DNA of 64,000 bases from Eretmocerus hayati (taxonomy: Eukaryota; Arthropoda; Insecta; Hymenoptera; Aphelinidae). Of this stretch, positions 55,893 through 64,000 are shown piece after piece. A model generated the notes under the pieces. That model had not been told where the DNA came from and searched no databases. It saw only the letters and a list, made by a program, of their open reading frames with translations. The DNA lies in assembly GCA_029851415.1 (NCBI GenBank), contig CM056743.1, positions 64,448,186 through 64,512,185 on the forward strand, given 5' to 3'. The translations under genes were made by a program, and so were the position numbers. How positions within the stretch are numbered: the first letter of the stretch is position 1; every line of letters begins with the position of its first letter.

Positions 55893-57044
55893 TGCCAAAC
55901 ATTGGCGGCCCCAAGCCAAACAGGAGATCTTTACTTAGCACCGTGAGCTATTCCATCATGCTGTACGGTGCACCAATTTGGGGACGTGTAGCTAGAGGGT
56001 CTGTGATCGACGCGAAGCTAGGCCCAGTCCAGCGACGTTCCGCGCTCCGGACGATCAGCGCTTACTGCACGGTGTCCGACCACGCAGCCTGTGTACTAGC
56101 AGGTACTCCACCTATTCGACTACTTGTAGCCGAAAGGGTGCGTGTATGGGAACGCCAAGAGACTCTCAAGAACGATGGAGTAGTACTAAACCCCACCCGG
56201 AAGGCCCTCATTCGAGATGTCGAAAGGGGGGGAACTGTCGAAGAGTGGCAGAAAGAATGGGATAGCTCAACGAAAGGGAAGTGGACGCGAAGATTGATCC
56301 CCAACATAGCCAGGTGGATCGATCGAGCTCACGGAGAGTTAGATTATTGGCTGACGCAGGCGCTCAGTGGTCATGGCTGCTTCGGGGAGTACCTAGAGCG
56401 GTTCCAGAAGAGGGAGACCTCGGTCTGTCAGATGTGTGAGGCAGACTGGGACGATGCGGAGCATGCACTCTTCCAGTGCGTGAACACAGCGATGGAGAGA
56501 GCGGAACTCGTGGACTGGCTTGGGAATCAGATCACCCCTGAGACCCTAGTGCCGTCCATGCTCCGCAGCAAAGAGACGTGGGATAAGATTGCCGCCTATA
56601 TCAAGACGGCGATCACCCGAAAAGAAGAGCGAGAACGGGCATTGCAGCGCCAAGCAAGGGGCGCTGTATAGCGAACAACGACGACTTGAAGAGTGAACAA
56701 GGACGACGAAGAGAGAAGACAGGAGAGCGGACACACCAAAGAGGAACGCCCCTTGGCGCGCGATACGCCTCCCACCCTGAAGTAATGCTAACGCGGTTCC
56801 GGGGTGGGTTGGTTAGATAGTGGTTAGCTGCCCCCAGTTCTGCAATGATGGCTTGCCAACATCGTAGGGCTGAGAGCAGAAGGTTTTAGCCCCCAGGGCA
56901 CACGGGCGTTGGATTCATGCTCATCCGGTTTACCGGGTGAGCAAAATGAAAGCGCTCATGGTCTGCCGGTGGGAGATCCATTAGGGATAGCCTGTCATCA
57001 GATTTTTCCTTATATTCCACTTAAAAAAAAAAAAAAAAAAAAAA
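55893..57044 (+). mobile_element. R1-like LINE copy 2, 5'-truncated
   Basis: Begins MPNIGGPKPNRRS, in the region after the reverse transcriptase, and contains an open frame of 259 residues (55892-56671) with zinc finger CQMCEADWDDAEHALFQC (CX2CX8HX4C). The 3' UTR and poly-A (57023-57044) are complete. Upstream GATA (55883-55893) and downstream GATA (57045-57070) frame it. Copies 1 and 2 share diagnostic residues (EADWDDAEH, TPETLVPSM) that differ from copies 3-5. Confidence 0.9.
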
Positions 57045-57070
57045 GATAGATAGATAGATAGATAGATAGA
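57045..57070. repeat. (GATA)n microsatellite
   Basis: Six GATA units between copies 2 and 3. Confidence 0.92.
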
Positions 57071-58973
57071 AAAAATGGCCGGAGAAAGAGTATGAGCGTA
57101 GCGGAGGGATGTCCCCGATGCAGTTTGGCTTCCGCAAGGGGCGCAGTACAATGCACGCAATAGAAAGCGTACAAGACAGAGTTCACAGAGCGCATACAAT
57201 GGCTCCCCAACCAGGAGGAGGGTTTTGTGCCATAATATGCTTGGATGTGAAGAACGCCTTCAACACAGCAAGCTGGGAACGGATCTATAGGTCCCTAGAT
57301 GGAAGAGTCCCCCCTTACCTGCTCGCAGTCATCAGCGATGGACTGCGTGACAGAGTCCTCGTATGTGACACCGATGAGGGAAGGGTTGAGCTGGAATTAT
57401 CTGCAGGGATAGCTCAAGGATCCGTGTCAGGACCGTTCGAATGGAACACGCAATACGACGAGTTCCTGAACATGAGTCTTCCAGATGGGGCAGAACTCAT
57501 TGGCTTCGCGGACGATGCGGCATTAGTCGTGGTCGCCGAAACCGCGTGGCAAGTGGAGTATGTGGCCAATGAAGCTCTCTACCGCATTGGTCAATGGTTC
57601 CCTGAGAACGGGCTGGAGCTTGCCGAGCACAAGTGCGAAGCGATGCTAGTCACCAAGAGGAGGAGTTTCGAAACTCCCGTGTTCTCCATCAACGGGTACG
57701 AGATTCCACTCAAGAGGGAACTTAAGTACCTTGGGGTTTGGTTTGATGACCGATGGAGCTACAAGGCACAAGCCAGAGAAGCAGCGCTGAAGGCAGACAG
57801 GGTCGGTGGCGCCCTCCAGCGGCTCATGTCAAACATTGGTGGCCCCAAGCCAAACAGAAGAGCCTTACTCAGCACCGTGAGCTATTCCATCATGCTGTAC
57901 GGTGCACCAATTTGGGGGCAGGTAGCTAGAGGGTCCGTAATCGATGCAAAGCTAGGTCCAGTCCAGCGGCGTTTCGCGCTACGGACGATCAGTGCTTATT
58001 GCACGGTGTCTGACCACGCAGCCTGTGTGCTTGCGGGTACACCACCCATTCGACTGCTTGTAGCCGAGAGAGTGCGGGTATGGAAACGCCAAGAAACCCT
58101 CAAGAGCGATGGAGTCGTGCTCAACCCCACTCGCAAGGCCCTCATACGAGACGTCGAGAGGGGGGAGACCGTCGAAGAGTGGCAAAAAGAGTGGGAGAGC
58201 TCAACGAAAGGGAAGTGGACGCGAAGGCTGATCCCCAACATAGCCAGGTGGATCGATCGAGCTCACGGAGAGCTGGATTACTGGCTGACGCAAGCGTTTA
58301 GTGGGCATGGCTGCTTCGGAGAGTACCTGGAGCGGTTCCAGAAGAGGGAGACCCCGGTCTGTCAGATGTGTGCGGCAGACTGGGACGATGTGGAGCATGC
58401 ACTCTTCCATTGCATGAACACAGCTACGGAGAGAGCGGAGCTCGTGAACTGGCTTGGAAATCAGATCACCCCTGATAATCTATTGCCGTTCATGCTCCGC
58501 AACAAAGAGACATGGGATAAGATCGCCGCCTATATCAAGACGGCGATCACCCGAAAAGAAGAGCGAGAACGGGCATTGCAGCGTCAAGCAAGGGGCGCTG
58601 CATAGCGAACAACGACGACTTGAAGAGTGATCATTGACGACGAAGAGAGAAGACAGAAGAGCGGACACACCGAAGAGGGACGCCTCATGGCGCGCGATAC
58701 GCCTCCCATCCTGAAGTAATGCTAACGCGGTTCCGGGGTGGGTTGGTTAGATAGTGGTTAGCTGCCCCCAGTTCTGCAATGATGGCTTGCCAACATCGTA
58801 GGGCTGAGAGCAGAAGGTTTTAGCCCCCAGGGCACACGGGCGTTGGATTCATGCTCATCCGGTTTACCGGGTGAGCAAAATGGAAGCGCTTATGGTCTGC
58901 CGGTGGGAGATCCATTAGGGATAGCCTGTCATCAGATTTTTCCTTATATTCCACTTAAAAAAAAAAAAAAAAA
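57071..58973 (+). mobile_element. R1-like LINE copy 3, internal deletion
   Basis: Starts AAAAATGGC, exactly like the 5' end of copy 5, then jumps to CGGAGAAAGAGTATGAGCG, which in copy 5 lies about 3 kb downstream (62699). So it keeps the 5' end and lacks ORF1, the endonuclease and the start of the RT region. 3' UTR and poly-A (58957-58973) are complete. Confidence 0.88.
57109..58605 (+). CDS. R1-like ORF2 C-terminal part, copy 3
   Basis: An open 498-residue frame covering most of the reverse transcriptase and the C-terminal domain. Motifs in order: FGFRKGRSTMHAIESV, ICLDVKNAFNTASWE (first Asp), AGIAQGSVSGPFEWN, LIGFADDAALVV (catalytic Asp pair), ELKYLGVWFDD, then the zinc finger CQMCAADWDDVEHALFHC. 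The short ORF1 ATG left at the 5' end is out of frame, so translation would have to start inside, at 57109 or nearby. It lacks the endonuclease and is presumably inactive alone. Sequence is almost identical to copy 5. Confidence 0.85.
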   Translation: MSPMQFGFRKGRSTMHAIESVQDRVHRAHTMAPQPGGGFCAIICLDVKNAFNTASWERIYRSLDGRVPPYLLAVISDGLRDRVLVCDTDEGRVELELSAGIAQGSVSGPFEWNTQYDEFLNMSLPDGAELIGFADDAALVVVAETAWQVEYVANEALYRIGQWFPENGLELAEHKCEAMLVTKRRSFETPVFSINGYEIPLKRELKYLGVWFDDRWSYKAQAREAALKADRVGGALQRLMSNIGGPKPNRRALLSTVSYSIMLYGAPIWGQVARGSVIDAKLGPVQRRFALRTISAYCTVSDHAACVLAGTPPIRLLVAERVRVWKRQETLKSDGVVLNPTRKALIRDVERGETVEEWQKEWESSTKGKWTRRLIPNIARWIDRAHGELDYWLTQAFSGHGCFGEYLERFQKRETPVCQMCAADWDDVEHALFHCMNTATERAELVNWLGNQITPDNLLPFMLRNKETWDKIAAYIKTAITRKEERERALQRQARGAA

Positions 58974-59622
58974 TTGGCTATTCAGGTGGCTGACGCAAGC
59001 GTTTAGTGGGCATGGCTGCTTCGGAGAGTACCTGGAGCGGTTCCAGAAGAGGGAGACCCCGGTCTGTCAGATGTGTGCGGCAGACTGGGACGATGTGGAG
59101 CATGCACTGTTCCATTGCATGAACACAGCTACGGAGAGAGCGGAGCTCGTGAACTGGCTTGGAAATCAGTTCACCCCTGAGAATCTATTGCCGTTCATGC
59201 TCCGCAACAAAGAGACATGGGATAAGATCGCCGCCTATATCAAGACGGCGATCACCCGAAAAGAAGAGCGAGAACGGGCATTGCAGCGTCAAGCAAGGGG
59301 CGCTGCATAGCGAACAACGACGACTTGAAGAGTGATCATTGACGACGAAGAGAGAAGACAGAAGAGCGGACTCACCGAAGAGGGACGCCTCATGGCGCGC
59401 GATACGCCTCCCATCCTGAAGTAATGCTAACGCGGTTCCGGGGTGGGTTGGTTAGATAGTGGTTAGCTGCCCCCAGTTCTGCAATGATGGCTTGCCAACA
59501 TCGTAGGGCTGAGAGCAGAAGGTTTTAGCCCCCAGGGCACACGGGCGTCGGATTCATGCTCATCCGGTTTACCGGGTGAGCAAAATGAAAGCGCTTGTCA
59601 TCAGATTTTTCCTTATATTCCA

Positions 59623-59653
<31 letters not shown>
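58974..59653 (+). mobile_element. R1-like LINE copy 4, short
   Basis: Joined to the poly-A of copy 3 by ATTGGCTATTCAG with no GATA units. It begins at WLTQAFSGHGCFGEYL and contains the end of ORF2 (open 58843-59310 including read-in from copy 3's 3' UTR), zinc finger CQMCAADWDDVEHALFHC and 3' UTR. About 43 bp of the UTR are missing after 'gaaagcgctt'. Poly-A 59625-59653. Confidence 0.88.
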
Positions 59654-59654
<1 letters not shown>

Positions 59655-59662
59655 ATAGATAG
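59654..59662. repeat. GATA units before copy 5
   Basis: GATAGATAG between the poly-A of copy 4 and the start of copy 5. Confidence 0.85.
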
Positions 59663-59667
59663 AAAAA

Positions 59668-61206
59668 ATGGCAGAAACAACAACGAATTTGGAAATTCTC
59701 AGAGCGAATCTGCCAACTGGGTGTCCCACCCAAACACAACCATCAACATCAAACAAGGAGAGAGTTGATGCAGAAGAGATCGAGACTGGCAAAGGAAAGA
59801 CGCCTGGCGCCAGTCAACAGAGGTCGCGCAGAACTAATTCCGCTGACCTCAAAACGAGCTGGGGTAAGTTCAAAGAGGCTCACACGAGAGAGGAAGAACT
59901 CCTGAAGAGAATCCTCAAGGTACTCGATGACATAACCAAGGAAGTCAACGAGCACGCGACAGCAAAGAAGTCGACCAAGAGGCTTGTACAGAAGGCCAGC
60001 AGCCTACGTGAAGGGCTAGAAGCTGCTAGTACAAGAGCTTCAGAAATGAGAGAGGCAATCAGCTTCAGCCTAGAGATAATGGCCGAGGACTCCGCTGGAT
60101 CAACATCCTCGCTGGCCCCACCTCCACAAAGAACGGGATGGGGGAGCCAAACGAAGAGAGGCCGCACAAGCCCCATCAATAGGGACCAGGAAGCCGATAT
60201 CAAAAGAGCAAAGAGAGCAGCCCTCAAACCGGAGCAGCTCAATTTTGCAGGACAAGGGGCTGGACTGTTCAGGACACCCCCATCCACGCCAGGGACACCA
60301 ATGACAACCTGGTCCGATAACGGTCAGCTCTCGGACGCTGGTTCCGGCTGGCAACTTGCGGGACGGAACAGGGGACGTAGGGGAAACGAGAGGCGTCCCA
60401 AGGATCAGGGGAGAGCCGAAAAGGAGAAAAAGAAGAGGAAGAACAAGGGAAATAGGAGAAGGACTAGACCCGACGCACTCCTCATAGAAGTGAAGGAAGA
60501 TGGTTTGTCCTACGCGGACATGATCAAGAGAGTCAAGCAAGGAGACGAAACGAGGCAAGTGGCTTCAAAAGTCTCCAAACTCCGGAAGACGAAAGAGGGT
60601 CATCTACTCATCGAGCTCGAGAAGGGGGTGAAGGCAGAGGTCGTTGAGGATGCCCTTAAGGGGGCGATCCAAGACGCCGGAGAGATACGACGGCTTTCCC
60701 CAACGATCACGCTGGAAGTGCTTGACCTCGACGACGTGAGCACACTCCCGGAAGTTAAGGAAGCCTTCGTGAAGGAACTCGGAGCAGAGCATGCAGGCAG
60801 CATCACGACCCGGACCATCCGCCCAGGATACAGGGGTACTCAGATTGCGGTGATCACACTGCCAGAGCGGCTCGCTAAAGAAGTGCTGGCAAAAGGGAAA
60901 GTCCGGGTAGACTTCGTTAACGCGCGGGTCCGGGAAAAGGGCGGAATCCCGAGATGTTACAACTGCCTGCAATACGGGCATTTGTCCGCAAAGTGCGACA
61001 AGCCACAAGTGAGGCGGGTAAAACGCTGCTTCAACTGTGGGGAAGAAGGCCACATAGCAGCGGTATGTGTTACCGGAGAGCAGAAATGCCTGAGCTGCGA
61101 GGCCCTCAAAGAGGACCACAAACACAGGTCGGGCATGCAGTGCTGCAAGGCCTACCAGCAGGCGCGAGCAGCATGGAAGAGCCGGAAAAAGCGCAAAGAT
61201 GGCTAG
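59668..61206 (+). CDS. R1-like ORF1 (Gag-like, zinc knuckles)
   Basis: 512 residues. ORF1 proteins of R1-clade LINEs bind their RNA and help target the particle. The N-terminal half is polar, with a probable coiled coil around residues 70-135 and a very basic stretch (KEKKKRKNKGNRRRTRPD) near residue 255. The middle is an RRM-like region common in these proteins. Near the C-terminus are zinc knuckles CYNCLQYGHLSAKC and CFNCGEEGHIAAVC (both CX2CX4HX4C), then a third Cys/His cluster beginning CLSCEALKEDHKH. The start at 59668 is the first ATG after the element's 5' end. It overlaps ORF2 by eight bases (ATGGCTAG). Confidence 0.9.
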   Translation: MAETTTNLEILRANLPTGCPTQTQPSTSNKERVDAEEIETGKGKTPGASQQRSRRTNSADLKTSWGKFKEAHTREEELLKRILKVLDDITKEVNEHATAKKSTKRLVQKASSLREGLEAASTRASEMREAISFSLEIMAEDSAGSTSSLAPPPQRTGWGSQTKRGRTSPINRDQEADIKRAKRAALKPEQLNFAGQGAGLFRTPPSTPGTPMTTWSDNGQLSDAGSGWQLAGRNRGRRGNERRPKDQGRAEKEKKKRKNKGNRRRTRPDALLIEVKEDGLSYADMIKRVKQGDETRQVASKVSKLRKTKEGHLLIELEKGVKAEVVEDALKGAIQDAGEIRRLSPTITLEVLDLDDVSTLPEVKEAFVKELGAEHAGSITTRTIRPGYRGTQIAVITLPERLAKEVLAKGKVRVDFVNARVREKGGIPRCYNCLQYGHLSAKCDKPQVRRVKRCFNCGEEGHIAAVCVTGEQKCLSCEALKEDHKHRSGMQCCKAYQQARAAWKSRKKRKDG

Positions 61207-64000
61207 TTTCCTGCAAGCGAATCTCTGCAGGAGCAACGATGCTCACAGTCTACTCGAAGCAGAGGCCTCAAGACTGGGAGCAGACGTCCTCATCATCTCC
61301 GAGCAGTATCTCCGAGAAGAGCGACCACGAACCACGGAAGACCTTGGGAGGGGATCGGCCATCCAAGTCTGGAACGTGAGCCTTACAGAGACAAAAAGAC
61401 CGACCGAAGGGACGGGCTTCGCCCGAAGAGTCATCGGCGATATTGCGGTGTATAGCTGCTATTACTCACCGAACGCACCGATGAATGTCTTCCTTCGGGA
61501 ACTGCGGGAACTCGAGGATAGTCTGAGACAGTGGAGAGGCCTCGCCATAGTAGCGGGAGATTTTAACTCCAAAGCTCCAGCCTGGAGTGGAGGGCCAGGG
61601 GATGAAAGAGGCAACGCGCTGGAAACAACCATGGCCCAATTGGACCTGGTTTGCCTCAACGAGGTAGGAAAGGCGACATGGCACAGAGGGGCATCATCCT
61701 CAGTGCTCGACTTAACGTTTGTTAGCGCGCCTCTCATGAGACGAGTCACGAAGTGGCAGGTCCTTGACTCGGAAACGCTCAGCGACCACTGCCATATCTT
61801 CTTCAAGATAGACCATGGCCGAGATGCAGGCATAGCACGGCAGATCGAGGGATGGCAAGTCCGCAAACTGGACGAGGAAAGCTTCAGAGAAGCAATCCTG
61901 AGAGCAGAGGACCCCGGAGAAGAGCTCTCGCCGGAGGAGACGGTATCGAGCGTCATCCAGTCCATCACCCGAGCCTGCGACGCCTCCATGCCGAGGAGGA
62001 AGCAACCCCGGTTCCAGAAGAGGCAAGTATACTGGTGGAACGATGAGATCAGGGATCTTCGCCGCAGCGCAAACGCTCAGAGGAGGCGAGCGAAGCGAGC
62101 GCGCAAACGTGGACGTCCATCAGCGGCAGCAGACGAAGCGGCCTACAAAGAGGCGAAGAAGCTTCTTCGGGATGCCATCCGTCGCAGCAAACAAAAATGC
62201 TGGTCGGAGCTATGCAACATGGTCGATCAAGATCCGTGGGGCACACCGTACCGGGTGGTCATGAGCAGACTGCGATTGAGAGACGGACCAACAGCGCCAA
62301 CTGACAAAGAGTCAGTTCTACGGATCGCCAGGGCACTCTACCCGAGAGGGGAGCCCAGACTCACATTCCCTGGGTTCATCTACGACCGAATCCCCCTCTT
62401 CACCGAAGAAGAGCTAAGACGAGCCGCTACAAGACTGGCGAATGGTAAGGCCCCGGGGTTGGATGGTATCCCTCATGAAGCCCTGAAAATAGTGACTCGA
62501 GAGAGGCCTACCCTACTATTGAAGCTGTTCAATAAGTGTCTCCTTGCGGGAGTGTTCCCGAAAGTGTGGAAACGGCAGAAGCTAGTCCTCATCTCCAAGG
62601 CGAAGGGTGGAGAACCAGCGGAGCCATCATCGAATCGGCCACTCAATATGCTGGACAACATCGGGAAGATGTATGACCGCATGATCCTAAACCGGGCGGA
62701 GAAAGAGTATGAGCGTAGCGGAGGGATGTCCCCGATGCAGTTTGGCTTCCGCAAGGGGCGCAGTACAATGCACGCAATAGAAAGCGTACAAGACAGAGTT
62801 CACAGAGCGCATACAATGGCTCCCCAACCAGGAGGAGGGTTTTGTGCCATAATATGCTTGGATGTGAAGAACGCCTTCAACACAGCAAGCTGGGAACGGA
62901 TCTATAGGTCCCTAGATGGAAGAGTCCCCCCTTACCTGCTCGCAGTCATCAGCGATGGACTGCGTGACAGAGTCCTCGTATGTGACACCGATGAGGGAAG
63001 GGTTGAGCTGGAATTATCTGCAGGGATAGCTCAAGGATCCGTGTCAGGACCGTTCGAATGGAACACGCAATACGACGAGTTCCTGAACATGAGTCTTCCA
63101 GATGGGGCAGAACTCATTGGCTTCGCGGACGATGCGGCATTAGTCGTGGTCGCCGAAACCGCGTGGCAAGTGGAGTGTGTGGCCAATGAAGCTCTCTACC
63201 GCATTGGTCAATGGTTCCCTGAGAACGGGCTGGAGCTTGCCGAGCACAAGTGCGAAGCGATGCTAGTCACCAAGAGGAGGAGTTTCGAAACTCCCGTGTT
63301 CTCCATCAACGGGTACGAGAGTCCACTCAAGAGGGAACTTAAGTACCTTGGGGTTTGGTTTGATGACCGATGGAGCTACAAGGCACAAGCCAGAGAAGCA
63401 GCGCTGAAGGCAGACAGGGTCGGTGGCGCCCTCCAGCGGCTCATGCCAAACATTGGTGGCCCCAAGCCAAACAGAAGAGCCTTACTCAGCACCGTGAGCT
63501 ATTCCATCATGCTGTACGGTGCACCAATTTGGGGGCAGGTAGCTAGAGGGTCCGTAATCGATGCAAAGCTAGGTCCAGTCCAGCGGCGTTTCGCGCTACG
63601 GACGATCAGTGCTTATTGCACGGTGTCTGACCACGCAGCCTGTGTGCTTGCGGGTACACCACCCATTCGACTGCTTGTAGCCGAAAGAGTGCGGGTATGG
63701 AAACGCCAAGAAACCCTCAAGAGCGATGGAGTCGTGCTCAACCCCACTCGCAAGGCCCTCATACGAGACGTCGAGAGAGGGGAGACCGTCGAAGAGTGGC
63801 AAAAAGAGTGGGAGAGCTCAACGAAAGGGAAGTGGACGCGAAGGCTGATCCCCAACATAGCCAGGTGGATCGATCGAGCTCACGGAGAGCTGGATTACTG
63901 GCTGACGCAAGCGTTTAGTGGGCATGGCTGCTTCGGAGAGTACCTGGAGCGGTTCCAGAAGAGGGAGACCCCGGTCTGTCAGATGTGTGCGGCAGACTGG
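61199..64000 (+). CDS. R1-like ORF2 (endonuclease-reverse transcriptase), partial
   Basis: Open from ATG 61199 to the window end, 934 codons. It opens MASFLQANLCRSNDAHSLL, the usual 'LQxNLxR' start of the apurinic-type endonuclease, with IISEQYL, AGDFNSKAPAW and SDHCHIFF as later endonuclease motifs. The enzyme nicks the target; for this family the target would be GATA repeats. The reverse transcriptase follows: GKAPGLDGIPHEALK, FGFRKGRSTMHAIE, LDVKNAFNTASW, AQGSVSGPFEWN and GFADDAALVV. Beyond lie the thumb and the start of the C-terminal zinc finger (CQMCAADW). The start overlaps the ORF1 stop, suggesting coupled termination and reinitiation. Confidence 0.9.
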   Translation, partial: MASFLQANLCRSNDAHSLLEAEASRLGADVLIISEQYLREERPRTTEDLGRGSAIQVWNVSLTETKRPTEGTGFARRVIGDIAVYSCYYSPNAPMNVFLRELRELEDSLRQWRGLAIVAGDFNSKAPAWSGGPGDERGNALETTMAQLDLVCLNEVGKATWHRGASSSVLDLTFVSAPLMRRVTKWQVLDSETLSDHCHIFFKIDHGRDAGIARQIEGWQVRKLDEESFREAILRAEDPGEELSPEETVSSVIQSITRACDASMPRRKQPRFQKRQVYWWNDEIRDLRRSANAQRRRAKRARKRGRPSAAADEAAYKEAKKLLRDAIRRSKQKCWSELCNMVDQDPWGTPYRVVMSRLRLRDGPTAPTDKESVLRIARALYPRGEPRLTFPGFIYDRIPLFTEEELRRAATRLANGKAPGLDGIPHEALKIVTRERPTLLLKLFNKCLLAGVFPKVWKRQKLVLISKAKGGEPAEPSSNRPLNMLDNIGKMYDRMILNRAEKEYERSGGMSPMQFGFRKGRSTMHAIESVQDRVHRAHTMAPQPGGGFCAIICLDVKNAFNTASWERIYRSLDGRVPPYLLAVISDGLRDRVLVCDTDEGRVELELSAGIAQGSVSGPFEWNTQYDEFLNMSLPDGAELIGFADDAALVVVAETAWQVECVANEALYRIGQWFPENGLELAEHKCEAMLVTKRRSFETPVFSINGYESPLKRELKYLGVWFDDRWSYKAQAREAALKADRVGGALQRLMPNIGGPKPNRRALLSTVSYSIMLYGAPIWGQVARGSVIDAKLGPVQRRFALRTISAYCTVSDHAACVLAGTPPIRLLVAERVRVWKRQETLKSDGVVLNPTRKALIRDVERGETVEEWQKEWESSTKGKWTRRLIPNIARWIDRAHGELDYWLTQAFSGHGCFGEYLERFQKRETPVCQMCAADW

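Larger units (their letters stand above)
59663..64000 (+). mobile_element. R1-like LINE copy 5, full 5' end
   Basis: Carries ORF1 and the start of ORF2, continuing past the window. Its first bases are AAAAAATGGCAG, so only about five bases separate the GATA target from the ORF1 start codon. No frameshift or stop was found in either frame as far as the window goes. It may be an active copy. Confidence 0.9.

Noticed and set aside
59749..61236. Long minus-strand frames opposite R1-like ORF1
   Set aside because: They are shadows of the strongly biased codons of ORF1 on the plus strand.

Overview
This window looks like transposon-rich nuclear DNA of an arthropod, most likely an insect. Supporting signs are introns with GT/AG borders, a P-type (THAP-domain) transposon, a copia fragment, an R1-like non-LTR retrotransposon with zinc knuckles, several jockey/I-type LINEs, foldback elements, satellites and long microsatellites. 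Nothing here is prokaryotic, and I recognise no host gene in 64 kb. Species assignment is not possible from this sequence.

Layout. 1-2.7 kb: a decayed copia gag-pol on the minus strand. 2.7-7.8 kb: a tRNA-like SINE fragment and three foldback structures (4300-5397, 5603-7008, 7384-7762), one of which carries a tRNA-like SINE head in each arm. 7965-14840: a complete P-type element with a 25-bp perfect terminal inverted repeat, a perfect 8-bp target duplication and seven exons that splice in frame, broken by one frameshift and one nonsense codon. 15.7-19.4 kb: a tandem repeat split by a foldback element whose arms are made of short subrepeats, itself split by a very young non-autonomous LTR retrotransposon. 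19.45-34.56 kb: a diverged ~183-bp satellite with a three-monomer higher-order period, laid out as long inverted arms and interrupted by a LINE, an LTR-like leader and a Sola-like DNA transposon nested in a small MITE. 34.6-47.3 kb: CAT-rich DNA with small hairpin units, two copies of one LINE in opposite orientation, and between them a 6.8-kb foldback element filled with a 26-bp minisatellite. 47.3-55.0 kb: hairpins, microsatellites and three tandem arrays. 55.0-64.0 kb: five head-to-tail copies of an R1-like LINE, four of the five 5' junctions lying on GATA microsatellite; the last copy is full-length at its 5' end and runs off the window.

How it works together. The genes are all transposition functions: DNA transposases (P and Sola-like), reverse transcriptases with endonuclease (R1-like and jockey/I-like), and Gag-like proteins. 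The non-autonomous elements (LTR element, foldbacks, MITEs, SINE heads) would depend on proteins supplied in trans. Ages differ sharply: the LTR pair differs at about two positions and the R1-like copies are almost identical, while the copia, satellite and SINE sequences are strongly decayed. The dense inverted repeats and nested fragments fit heterochromatin or a small-RNA cluster, but that is inference.
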